DNA of 64,000 bases from M3 sp045133615 (GCA_045133615.1 JBGUUQ010000025.1:3314-67313), one strand, 5' to 3'. Numbered from the stretch's first letter, positions 9,234 through 17,528 are shown. The notes: generated by a model not told the origin, from the sequence alone. Program-made: numbers and translations.

Positions 9234-10826
9234 ATGCGAAAAACGAATGTAATCAAATCGAGTATCGCTTTATCTGTTGCCCTTCTTACCTTAGTCGGGT
9301 GTGAAAACCAGGAATTCACAAATGAAAAAGAAGATGCAAAACGTGTCGATGTTCAGCAAATTTCGGCAGAAATGGCCAAAGTACGTGACTACGTACCCCT
9401 CTATGCCGTTGTTGCTCACCGTGGCTCCACATTTTGGGCTCCCGAAGAAACCGAGTCTGCTTGGAGATGGGCACGTGAAATAGGGGCTGACTACCTTGAA
9501 AGCGATATGCAAGCCACCAAAGATGGTGTAGTACTCGCTAACCATGATGAAAATCTCTCTCGAACCACCAACGTAGAAGACGTATTTAGCGAATATGTTC
9601 CTCAAACACGCAAAGACTTCTATCGTAGTTTTAAAAATGCCGATGGCAGTCAGGTTTTCTCCGAAGCCGACATCGATGCTCAATATGCTCGCGATATCAA
9701 TGACTTCCGTCCATATTATACGATGTCATATTATTACCATGAATTGCTTCAACTTGATGCCGGAGATTGGTTTAACGAAACAAGTCCTGAAGAAGCACGA
9801 ATGTCATTCTCTCAAAGTGGAGGTATCCACCAATATGTATCTGCTCTGCAAGACCAGATTGCATATGCCGAAGGTAAGATGCTAAAGCGTGATTCATCAG
9901 GAGAACGTGTTCTTACCTATAAGATAAAAGACCAATATGCAGGCATGACATTGGAAGAAATCTACTATGCTTCCAAAACATGTCAAGCCAAATATATGGA
10001 CTTCGTAGAATACGACTTCGCCAATGCGTATGTTGCCGACCCGCAAGATACAGGCAATCGTCCCGGTATCTATATCGAATTTAAGGAATCGTGGCTTAAC
10101 CCCAAAGACATGGAACAACGTGTCTACGATGTCCTCGACGAATGTGGTTGGAATATCATGACCAAACCGGCTACCGAAACTGCATTCTACAAAAACGGCA
10201 AAGTCAATGTCGGCAACACAAACGGCAAGGTTATCCTCCAAACATTCTCATTCGATGCCCTCCGTCGTGCATTCGACGTATTCCAAGGACGTATTCCGAT
10301 GTGCTACCTGCTTTGGACAGGCACATACGCCACCGACTTGATATATACCACTCCTACCGGTTATGCCGATTTCATAAGCATGTCGCTCAATCTTGGTGCC
10401 CACATCTTAGGCCCGGCCATCTCTGGTGCGCCCAACAACTATCCCGAAATGAACAATCCTTGGCAAGCCTATATGATTCGTCGCTCAGGAATGCTCAACC
10501 ATCCATATTCATTCGACACCTACTCACAGATGGCTAAATACCTCGGACTTTACAATTACGACAACGTGACCGAATTCGATGATTTGCTCCGCCTCTCCAT
10601 TCCGTCGACATCTCACACCACATATTCAGGCACTAAATCATTGCCCGTATATTTAGATGGATTCTTTACCAATCGCTCCGAAATGTCGCTTCTATACATG
10701 ATTGAAAACGGATTCCGCTGCAATGCCAATCTTCCGAATCCGTTTACCGGAGGTACATACGACAACTCTCAAGCTCCGTCATCAGTACCCGACGCTGCTG
10801 AAACTCTCACTCGCCTCGGTTATTAA
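9234..10826 (+). CDS. Glycerophosphodiester phosphodiesterase-family lipoprotein
   Basis: This enzyme hydrolyses glycerophosphodiesters to glycerol-3-phosphate and an alcohol, here at the cell envelope. A lipobox (LVGC, Cys23) follows an N-terminal hydrophobic stretch. The GDPD signature is intact: HRG at 62-64, the EE pair at 71-72, ESD at 89-91 and the second catalytic His at 104 (NHDENL). At 530 aa it is longer than the roughly 250-300 aa core; the extra length is an insertion of about 130 residues after the second His plus a C-terminal extension of unknown role. It is 38 bp upstream of a phosphate-type porin and probably cotranscribed, which fits scavenging of phosphate or glycerophosphate. 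Confidence 0.9.
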   Translation: MRKTNVIKSSIALSVALLTLVGCENQEFTNEKEDAKRVDVQQISAEMAKVRDYVPLYAVVAHRGSTFWAPEETESAWRWAREIGADYLESDMQATKDGVVLANHDENLSRTTNVEDVFSEYVPQTRKDFYRSFKNADGSQVFSEADIDAQYARDINDFRPYYTMSYYYHELLQLDAGDWFNETSPEEARMSFSQSGGIHQYVSALQDQIAYAEGKMLKRDSSGERVLTYKIKDQYAGMTLEEIYYASKTCQAKYMDFVEYDFANAYVADPQDTGNRPGIYIEFKESWLNPKDMEQRVYDVLDECGWNIMTKPATETAFYKNGKVNVGNTNGKVILQTFSFDALRRAFDVFQGRIPMCYLLWTGTYATDLIYTTPTGYADFISMSLNLGAHILGPAISGAPNNYPEMNNPWQAYMIRRSGMLNHPYSFDTYSQMAKYLGLYNYDNVTEFDDLLRLSIPSTSHTTYSGTKSLPVYLDGFFTNRSEMSLLYMIENGFRCNANLPNPFTGGTYDNSQAPSSVPDAAETLTRLGY

Positions 10827-10864
10827 TTAATCATCTATAACTTATAATATTCAGAAATATAATT

Positions 10865-12205
10865 ATGAAAAAATATATTTTATTGCCTCTTTTGGCCACC
10901 TGTTTCATTTCAGGTTATGCACAAGATTTCGACACAAATCCGACAGTCAAAATCGACAATGCACAGGAAGATTTACACTTCACTGTAGGTGCTCGTTTCA
11001 TGGCCGATGCTGCATACTATCACAGTGATTTCACTCCGATTAAGTCAGGTGCTGCAATCTCCGATGCCCGTATTCGCACCTCTCTGACCTACCAAGACTG
11101 GTATTTTTATGCCGATTTCGGTTTTGGCGGAGGAAAATTCGAGCAAAAAAACATCTTCTTGCAATATAATTGGCTGACACAACAAGAACAAGCCCATCAA
11201 GCAATCCGTGCCGGATATTTCACCGACCCGACATCGATGTCGCGCAACACCAGTTTGGGAAGCTATCATTTTATCTCCCGCCCCGGTTCAGCCAATGCTC
11301 TCGGAGCCGGTCGTGCACTCGGTATTACGTATAAATTTGCCAACAACCACTTCTTTGCCAACCAAGGTGTCTTCACCGAAGACAAATACAATCAGCAAGA
11401 AGCCGGATTCAACGGCATTACTGTAAGCGGCCGATGGCTGTACATTCCTAAAAACGACAAGGACATGACCATTCATGTAGGTGCCAACGCTCGTTTTGCT
11501 CACTTAGGCGGAGGCGAAGTCTACAACAATGTCATGAAGAAAACCCTCACCCTCGGTCAATCCATCGAAACATTCGTAGATGATACACAAGACTTTATTT
11601 CCGCCGAAATTCCTTGGGCAAACAATGTGATTAACGTAGGTGCTGAAGCTTTGGTTCGTACTAAAAACTTCTTCGCTCGCGGAGAATATCTCTACAAGCA
11701 TGTCACCAAAAAACGCGACTCCTATTCTCTGTTCATCGATGCCCAAAACAACATCGATGCTTGGGGAACAATCGATGCTTGGATGGCAGCAAATCCGCTA
11801 CGTAGCAATGATTTCCACGGAGCATATATCGAAATGGGATACAAAATCTTCGGCAACGACTACTCTTACAACAGCCAAGAAGGACTTCTCGGAGGTCTTA
11901 GCGGAAAAGCGCTCGAAATCGTAGCACGCTACAACTACACCGGTCTTAACGATGTAGTCGACGGAGAATACTATTCAGTTGGTCGCGACCAATATTACCC
12001 CTCCGGCTATATGGAAGACTGGCCCTATGCATCAAGCAGCATCGGAGGCGGAAATATCCACTCTGTAACTGTTGGAGCCAACTACTCATTCAACAAGTTC
12101 GTACAAGTGATGCTCGACTATACATATAGCCACATCGACCGCGACAAACTCCCTTACGACAAAAACATCCACGCCGTACAAGGTCGCTTGCAATTCACAT
12201 TCTAA
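10865..12205 (+). CDS. OprO/OprP-like porin (phosphate-selective porin family)
   Basis: This 446-aa outer-membrane beta-barrel has a signal peptide ending GYAQ (residues 1-19) and the repeated aromatic/glycine strands of the OprP superfamily (for example RIRTSLTYQDWYFYADFGF near the N-terminus and a C-terminal phenylalanine). In Pseudomonas this family passes phosphate and polyphosphate; the substrate here is inferred from the adjacent GDPD lipoprotein. It is the second gene of a two-gene operon that ends at a strong hairpin. Confidence 0.85.
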   Translation: MKKYILLPLLATCFISGYAQDFDTNPTVKIDNAQEDLHFTVGARFMADAAYYHSDFTPIKSGAAISDARIRTSLTYQDWYFYADFGFGGGKFEQKNIFLQYNWLTQQEQAHQAIRAGYFTDPTSMSRNTSLGSYHFISRPGSANALGAGRALGITYKFANNHFFANQGVFTEDKYNQQEAGFNGITVSGRWLYIPKNDKDMTIHVGANARFAHLGGGEVYNNVMKKTLTLGQSIETFVDDTQDFISAEIPWANNVINVGAEALVRTKNFFARGEYLYKHVTKKRDSYSLFIDAQNNIDAWGTIDAWMAANPLRSNDFHGAYIEMGYKIFGNDYSYNSQEGLLGGLSGKALEIVARYNYTGLNDVVDGEYYSVGRDQYYPSGYMEDWPYASSSIGGGNIHSVTVGANYSFNKFVQVMLDYTYSHIDRDKLPYDKNIHAVQGRLQFTF

Positions 12206-12220
12206 ATCAATCGTGATATA

Positions 12221-12266
12221 ATAACATAAACGGAGAGCCTTAAAGCAGGCTCTCCGTTTATGTTAT
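12221..12266. terminator. Strong bidirectional terminator
   Basis: A perfect 19-bp stem (12221-12239 with 12248-12266) with an 8-nt loop has a GC-rich inner half and an AT-rich outer half, so both strands end in U-rich sequence. It separates the porin gene from the convergent small gene at 12283. Confidence 0.9.
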
Positions 12267-12282
12267 ATTCCATGCTGATGAG

Positions 12283-12873
12283 TTACAATAAAATCTCAAG
12301 AGTGGTCAACCCATTGCGTTGCCCCACCACATAGCGACCGCCATTGCCATCCGGCACTCCGGCTCGACAAAAGCAATCGAAATACATTTCTCGTCCATGT
12401 TGAAATTGCAGACACGAAAACGTATCTCCGGGGCGTATCGACGAATTTTCCGTCTCTTCAGCCACAAAACGATTATCGCCAAGATAACGAACCACACACA
12501 TTCGATCGGGCAACCAACCGATACGCAGCCTTGTCCCGACAGCCAGCTCTGCCGACACTATGCCATCGCACGGAAACATTTCCGATTCGCAGCCCGATTC
12601 GATTTTCAAACCACGGCAAAAACTCTCCCAACCATCATAGCCGGTCAATCGCGCCAACACATCGAGCGTACGCAACGACACCGTAGCATACCCGCGTGTC
12701 GAGTATCCCCAAACTCGTTCGAGCGTCGTCTCCGACACATGTTCATGCAGTTGCCGCTCTATCTCATCGACAAGCGCCACAAATTGCGAATGAACCGTCA
12801 GCCGACCGCCTAATTTCCTTTCCACACAATTGCGAAGAGCCACCACCTGTGGAATATCCGATTTTATATTCAT
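12283..12873 (-). CDS. Small Bacteroidales protein with HTH-like N-terminal domain
   Basis: I do not recognise a named function. From Met at 12873 the protein is 196 aa. The first 75 residues (SETTLERVWGY, then SLRTLDVLARLTGYDGWESF) resemble a DNA-binding-like domain common at the N-terminus of Bacteroidales proteins; the rest is a beta-rich domain. The frame stays open to 12948, but starts upstream of 12873 would overlap the promoter boxes, so 12873 is preferred. It is transcribed divergently from a Ser/Thr kinase and the two promoters interlock, so the products may act together (inference). Confidence 0.65.
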   Translation of the reverse strand: MNIKSDIPQVVALRNCVERKLGGRLTVHSQFVALVDEIERQLHEHVSETTLERVWGYSTRGYATVSLRTLDVLARLTGYDGWESFCRGLKIESGCESEMFPCDGIVSAELAVGTRLRIGWLPDRMCVVRYLGDNRFVAEETENSSIRPGDTFSCLQFQHGREMYFDCFCRAGVPDGNGGRYVVGQRNGLTTLEILL

Positions 12874-12881
12874 AATGGGTA

Positions 12882-12912
12882 CAAAAATAATTCTTAACTT
12901 TGGATTTTCAAA
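12882..12912 (-). promoter_or_regulatory. Minus-strand promoter of the HTH-like gene
   Basis: On the minus strand TTTG (12909-12912), a 19-bp spacer and TATTTTTG (12882-12889) match the consensus. The -7 box ends 9 nt before the ATG at 12873, so the mRNA would have almost no leader. A plus-strand TAACTTTG (12895-12902) lies inside the spacer, so the two promoters probably exclude each other. Confidence 0.7.
12895..12902 (+). promoter_or_regulatory. Likely -7 box of the kinase gene
   Basis: TAACTTTG lies 24 bp before the kinase ATG. No good -33 box is seen 19-20 bp upstream. It overlaps the opposing promoter. Confidence 0.5.
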
Positions 12913-12926
12913 CATAATACAATCAA

Positions 12927-14270
12927 ATGCCAGAAATAAGCGAAACATTCCGTCCGGTCACAGATGCGATAGACTATAATACCGAGTACAGTGATCCCAC
13001 ATTGCTTTTCTCCACCAGCCACTCCACGCTCTACAGAGTCAGTAAAGCAGGGAGATATTTTATCATAAAAACGGCTAAAGACAACTCTGCCTTTCAGCTA
13101 AGCATGCTCAAACGCGAATACGAACTGTCAGTAGGCCATATGCATCCACATATCGTAAATATCATCACCTACGAATCCGTCACACCAGTCGGGCCCGGCA
13201 TAATAATGGAATATGTCGATGGCCGCAATCTCAATGAATTTCTTGCAGAAAAACCGTCGGTCTCCACTCGCCAACGGATATTCCGCCAAATCATCGACGC
13301 TGTGGGCTACATACACAAAAACGGCATTATCCACAACGACCTTAAGCCCGAAAACATTCTCATCTCTCGCATAAACGACGATGTAAAACTCATCGACTTC
13401 GGTCTGTCGGACGATGACGCACACTACATGGCTCGCACCCTCGGCTGCACACCGAAATACGCCTCTCCCGAACTTCTTGCCCAAACCGACGACATCGATA
13501 CCCGAAGCGACATCTACTCCATCGGATTGCTCTTGCGCGACATATTCGGCAAAAAATACGCCTCGATTTCCCGTCGATGCCTACGAAACGACCGAAACTC
13601 CCGCTATTCCAACATCGAGCAACTCCAGCAAGCATTCTGCCACTATCATCGCCCCCTCTACATCACTGCCGCCATCATTGTCATCGCAACCATCATATCA
13701 CTAATCGTGTTAGACCGGCACTATACCCCAACACCCACGGCAACAACTGTCGACACAATCAAAATTATCCAACCACAAGCTGTCGAAACGCCACAAATCG
13801 CATCAACAACCGCCACCACCGCCACCACACCGCCGGTCAACAGTCGTCCTAACAAAACAATCGCAATGGATACATACCGAAAAGCCTACCTCGACTCCGT
13901 CTACAACATATTCGACACCTCAATGGCGCAATTCTACGACCGAATGCTCGACACTCTGTCTCGCGTTCCATACAACGACTATGAGTTAGTCTACATTCTG
14001 AATTTCCAATCCAATGCATTCCAACTTGAGAATCGACTTCTTTCCACCGCGCCCGATGAAACAACCGCCATACACCTTCGCAATCATATCTTCAATACCA
14101 GATCTGCCTATACCGATAAAGTAAACGAATATGAATGCGACAAACCAAGTATCAGAGATGCACTCAACCAAGGACTAATAAGCGAAGAAGAGTACAGATA
14201 CCACTATAACCGTTGTATCGTCAATCTCCCCCAACTGCCATACGAACCCTACACCCCTGCACAAAAATAG
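12927..14270 (+). CDS. Membrane-anchored eukaryote-like Ser/Thr protein kinase
   Basis: The kinase domain occupies about residues 20-240 of 447. It has the ATP-binding Lys48 (IIKTA), an HND catalytic loop (136-138, HNDLKPEN with Asn143), DFG (157-159) and SPE in place of APE (180-182). A single transmembrane helix follows (about 248-268), then a Thr/Ala-rich linker and a helical domain of about 150 residues that should be periplasmic. The glycine-rich loop is weak, but the catalytic residues are intact, so activity is likely. No PASTA repeats or phosphatase partner are present. The neighbour on the other strand is an HTH-like gene. Confidence 0.88.
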   Translation: MPEISETFRPVTDAIDYNTEYSDPTLLFSTSHSTLYRVSKAGRYFIIKTAKDNSAFQLSMLKREYELSVGHMHPHIVNIITYESVTPVGPGIIMEYVDGRNLNEFLAEKPSVSTRQRIFRQIIDAVGYIHKNGIIHNDLKPENILISRINDDVKLIDFGLSDDDAHYMARTLGCTPKYASPELLAQTDDIDTRSDIYSIGLLLRDIFGKKYASISRRCLRNDRNSRYSNIEQLQQAFCHYHRPLYITAAIIVIATIISLIVLDRHYTPTPTATTVDTIKIIQPQAVETPQIASTTATTATTPPVNSRPNKTIAMDTYRKAYLDSVYNIFDTSMAQFYDRMLDTLSRVPYNDYELVYILNFQSNAFQLENRLLSTAPDETTAIHLRNHIFNTRSAYTDKVNEYECDKPSIRDALNQGLISEEEYRYHYNRCIVNLPQLPYEPYTPAQK

Positions 14271-14307
14271 AACAACTCTGCTTTTTAAATGTTTTTAAAT
14301 ATATCAC

Positions 14308-14338
14308 TTGCAAAGATTAAGATTAAAATGTAAATTTG
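14308..14338 (+). promoter_or_regulatory. Promoter of the MNT/HEPN pair
   Basis: TTG (14308-14310), a 20-bp spacer and TAAATTTG (14331-14338) lie 19 bp before the nucleotidyltransferase ATG. Confidence 0.75.
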
Positions 14339-14357
14339 CGAATAAACATCATTTTAT

Positions 14358-14672
14358 ATGACTCGACAATCGATAATATCGCTCATAAGCCAAACAATGA
14401 AACAGACTGCACCCTCGGCACAAACCATATTATATGGGAGTCAAGCCAGAGGAGACTTTCATCATGACAGCGATATCGACCTACTGATACTCGTCGATGG
14501 AAATACTCTCTCTGTTAAAGATGAAGAAAATATAATAGCCCCATTATATGATATCGAGCTAAAGTCAGGCGTCAGTATTTCTCCAAGAGTAATGTTAAAA
14601 AAGCATTGGTATAATCGCCCGTTTGACACACCCTTTTATTTAAATGTAACTCGCGACGGAATCATACTATGA
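14358..14672 (+). CDS. Minimal nucleotidyltransferase (MNT domain), antitoxin-type
   Basis: This 104-aa protein is a stand-alone polymerase-beta-fold nucleotidyltransferase. It shows the GS motif (27-28) and the two metal-binding aspartates of SDIDLL (Asp39 and Asp41), with a likely third Asp in YDIEL (Asp66). In known MNT/HEPN modules such proteins AMPylate and silence a HEPN ribonuclease toxin. The stop overlaps the start of the downstream HEPN gene (ATGA), typical of translational coupling. The partner is frameshifted here, so the antitoxin may be a remnant. Confidence 0.85.
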   Translation: MTRQSIISLISQTMKQTAPSAQTILYGSQARGDFHHDSDIDLLILVDGNTLSVKDEENIIAPLYDIELKSGVSISPRVMLKKHWYNRPFDTPFYLNVTRDGIIL

Positions 14673-15080
14673 ACGAAAAGTTATCTCCCGAATCAGTCAT
14701 TGCGCTGACTAACTATCGCCTTGATAGAGCAAAATCTACTCTTGCTGAAGTCAATACACTAAAAGAACTCGGTTTACTACAGCACAGCAATAAATAGATT
14801 ATACTATGCCTGTTACTACGCAGCGTCAGCGCTGCTTGTGACACATCAATTTACGCCAAACACACATGCCGGAGTAAAACAATTGTTAGGATTGCATTTT
14901 GTCACTACCGGTAAGATTTCTCGCGAATTGGGGCGCTATTATACTATCTTATTCGAAAGAAGGCATAGCAGTGACTACGATGATTTTATATTTACAGACC
15001 TTGAAGAAATCAATGATTTATACCCTAAAGCTGCCGAATTTATTTCTACTATAGAATCTATTATACACCCACGCACTTAA
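14669..15080 (+). pseudogene. HEPN-domain gene broken by a one-base frameshift
   Basis: The first 38 residues are read from ATG 14669 (MNEKLSPESV...). The frame then runs into a stop at 14795-14797. The next frame, from about 14784, continues the family sequence without a break (TAINRLYYACYYAASALL, then through to HPRT at 15080). Removing one base, for example C14783, would restore a protein of about 136 aa, the usual HEPN length. No slippery heptamer is seen, so an inactivating insertion or a sequencing error is more likely than programmed frameshifting. The YYA core and a RELGRYY helix are still recognisable. Confidence 0.8.
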
Positions 15081-15136
15081 ACCCAACCAAACATTTCAAT
15101 TGCCAAGCTCTTAGGGAAAAGACATCAGAAGACAAA

Positions 15137-15166
15137 TTGCTATCCCACGATTTTTAACTACCTTTG
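15137..15166 (+). promoter_or_regulatory. Upstream tandem promoter
   Basis: TTG (15137-15139), a 19-bp spacer and TACCTTTG (15159-15166) match the consensus. It lies 97 bp before a second promoter of the same form; no gene starts between them. Confidence 0.65.
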
Positions 15167-15233
15167 CATCCGTTGCAACCACCTCTCTTAACGAAATAAT
15201 AAGCAACTGCCCACAAAATAATCGATATGGACG

Positions 15234-15263
15234 TTGCATTGTAAAAAAATTTAGTTACATTTG
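15234..15263 (+). promoter_or_regulatory. Promoter of the structured RNA at 15270
   Basis: TTG (15234-15236), a 19-bp spacer and TACATTTG (15256-15263) fit the consensus. The predicted start of transcription is about 15270. Confidence 0.7.
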
Positions 15264-15269
15264 CAACTG

Positions 15270-15388
15270 ACATATCATCTAACACGAAAAGTGTTTAACT
15301 TACTCTTTGCTAGTGAACCTAGGAAATTCATCTAAGCCCATTCCTAGGGTCTACTAACTAAAATAAGTTAGCGGACTCACACTTTTTT
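15270..15388 (+). ncRNA. Candidate structured small RNA or attenuating leader
   Basis: The 367-bp gap at 15081-15447 holds no gene but does hold nested inverted repeats. P1 pairs 15287-15294 with 15379-15386, P2 pairs 15296-15302 with 15364-15370, a short helix pairs 15311-15314 with 15353-15356, and P4 pairs 15318-15325 with 15341-15348. All pairs are perfect. The fold ends in six T residues (15383-15388), like a terminator. The 5' strand of P1 can instead pair with AACAC at 15281-15285 (GAAAA loop), which would undo P1. It may therefore be a small RNA or a switch before the gene at 15448. It matches no family that I recognise. Confidence 0.55.
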
Positions 15389-15447
15389 GTACCCTAACCC
15401 AAACCTCGCCGAGCCCGGAGGAACATAAAAAACACAGCGCAAGATAT

Positions 15448-16836
15448 ATGACGACTAACAAACCAGGAATCGTATTAAACCGAATGTATGTAGGCACTTA
15501 TCTTAACACCAATCTTGGACACGAAGTCATAAATATGTACACTACCGATGATGACAAACATTATCTATATTTGAATGCCACCGGTGATTTTGACAAAAAG
15601 CACAGCAAAAAAGTAGGATATATGCTCCTCACCAAGTATGTAGAACCCAATTGCATCGAAGTACTTGGTATGGCAACCGGTCTCAACGACATTTTCAACC
15701 CGACAACAGATAAAGGGAACAAATCCTTAGTGGAGAAAAACGATACAATACAGGATTCACAAAAAGAAATAGTTGAAAACACTACATATGGTGGAGTTAC
15801 ATTATACGACATTTTTAATGACTCAGAACGTCAAAACGTATATGTAACTTACGAAGCAGAAGAAGTATATATACCTGTAAAAGAGAAACACATATTCCTA
15901 CGTTTCATTGCAGATTGTGAATCAACTGCCATAAAAGAAGAAGGCAATTCGATTACATTTTACATAAAAGGATATAATCAGGCTAAAACTTCACTGAAAC
16001 AATACTTTTATCCCGATGGTGATAACCCCGAAAGTGGCTATAATACACTACTTAGCAAACTCATTAAAATCGATAAATATTGGCAACAATTAGATAACAA
16101 AGGTAACGTAGATCTAAATTACAAACCCCGCGAAGAATCCCTTTTCGACATTTGTTGCATCCAAAACAGCGAGAATGACTTCTCAAATGCACTCGCCTAT
16201 TTTATGAAAAAATATCCGGAGTTATGGTGTTCCTATTTCAATTCTCATATCAATTCTCATAGGAAAATATAACTCAACCCCAACTTTGCGGTGAAGCGCG
16301 AAGTTTCGGCAAAAATTGAAAATAAGAATCACAAAGACTATGAAAAATCCGGTGGTCGAATTGACCTGATGATAACAGATTCCATGACAACAATCATCAT
16401 CGAAAACAAAATAAAGTCAGATATAAATGGAATTCAAACCAAACCGGCGACAAATACCAATGAAGAATCTAATACAGAGGACAATCAATTGCAACGTTAC
16501 TTTTACTTCTCGGAATGGTTAAAAGAGAAGAAAACCTCAGACAAAAATAAAAATATAGAAGTACACTTGTTTATATTAGCTCCGAATTACAACATTCCGG
16601 AGATCCCTTACAACAACGAGAACAAATCTGAAAAACTCCCATACGAAGTAATAACATATAGTGACCTATATAATTTCTTAGAACAAAATAAGTCTCAGAT
16701 TGAAAAAGACGCAAATTTCATTGCATTCTTTGAGGCGATGAAACGCCATACCCACAAAAATGTAAACGATTATTTATACGACGAGATGCAGGAGAAATTC
16801 TATCGTCGCATATATATGAAAAGAAATAAAGTATAA
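15448..16836 (+). pseudogene. PD-(D/E)XK nuclease-like gene split by an in-frame stop
   Basis: The first part (15448-16272, 274 aa) and the second part (in the same frame to 16836) make one protein of about 460 aa interrupted only by TAA at 16270-16272; the frame reads on directly as LNPNFAVKREVSAKIENK. The second part has the PD-(D/E)XK core: GGRIDLMI followed by IIIENKIKSD (Asp, then E-x-K), and a QLQRYFYFSEWL helix. The first part ends with ENDFSNALAYFMKKYP, a typical lead-in to this domain. A 12-bp tandem duplication (16239-16250 and 16251-16262, one base different) lies just before the stop. A GTG at 16291 could restart translation and give a stand-alone 181-aa nuclease domain. A defence role is plausible but not shown. 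Confidence 0.7.
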
Positions 16837-16850
16837 TGCCGAAATACATA

Positions 16851-16892
16851 AAATAAAGCCATGATTTTTTCTTTTTCATGGCTTTATTTTTC
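16851..16892 (+). terminator. Intrinsic terminator after the nuclease-like gene
   Basis: A perfect 14-bp stem (16851-16864 with 16876-16889) with an 11-nt loop is followed by T residues. Confidence 0.85.
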
Positions 16893-17000
16893 AATTAAAT
16901 TCACAGCATATCGTTTGTTTTCAAAAAAAATGTATCTTTCGACTAAATTTTTATTGGAGTTTTGATATATAAATATAGTATAACCTAAAATATTAAAATT

Positions 17001-17525
17001 ATGAGCCTATTAGATGACGAAGACGTATTGGTTAATGACAATTTTCCATTGTATTTTCAGCGTTTTTGCGAAAGAGTAGTCGAACCGTTTTACACCCATA
17101 TCAGAAATATGCGCTACTACTACTCCCATGCTGTTGCATGTTGCGCAGTTCCTCCCGAGAATATGGAGCGGTTTGCCAATGAATTAAAAAAGGAATACGG
17201 TGCACTTACTATCGACTGCACATGTTTGTCGGAAGAAGTTCTAAATAAAAAATTATTGGGAATGAGATCTTCTGTTCTATTGCTATATAATATCTTCGAG
17301 CTACCCAGGAATATATACACAATTCTCGTTGATCGCGTAATGCGAATTGCTTTCCGACATGATCTTCTCATCATTATAGCAGACATTTGCGAAGAGGAAA
17401 AGAAATTTTCACCAGGCGACATTGTAATCAGACTTGACGAAATAGCCCCATGTATTTTCATCAGTCCTTATTCCAACGACAAATGTATCTATTATGGCAA
17501 TATCTCAAACCCCAATGACATCTAA
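17001..17525 (+). CDS. Hypothetical protein of accessory region
   Basis: I do not recognise this 174-aa protein. It has no signal peptide or membrane helix. Its middle (SSVLLLYNIFELPRN, then a helix, then DLLIIIADICEE) faintly resembles the Walker B and sensor region of AAA-type ATPases, but there is no Walker A loop, so a nucleotide-binding role is not claimed. It is the first gene of a tight three-gene set: the next gene starts 3 bp after its stop. Base composition is AT-rich compared with the core genes nearby. A TATCTTTC box (near 16931) is a poor promoter candidate. Confidence 0.6.
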   Translation: MSLLDDEDVLVNDNFPLYFQRFCERVVEPFYTHIRNMRYYYSHAVACCAVPPENMERFANELKKEYGALTIDCTCLSEEVLNKKLLGMRSSVLLLYNIFELPRNIYTILVDRVMRIAFRHDLLIIIADICEEEKKFSPGDIVIRLDEIAPCIFISPYSNDKCIYYGNISNPNDI

Positions 17526-17528
17526 TCA

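Noticed and set aside
14780..14800. Programmed ribosomal frameshift in the HEPN gene
   Set aside because: No slippery heptamer or downstream structure is seen near the switch point, so mutation or sequencing error is more likely.
15287..15386. Inverted repeats resembling an integron attC site (GTTTAAC near the left arm)
   Set aside because: The right arm does not fit the GTTRRRY core, there is no integrase and no cassette array; an RNA fold explains the repeats better.
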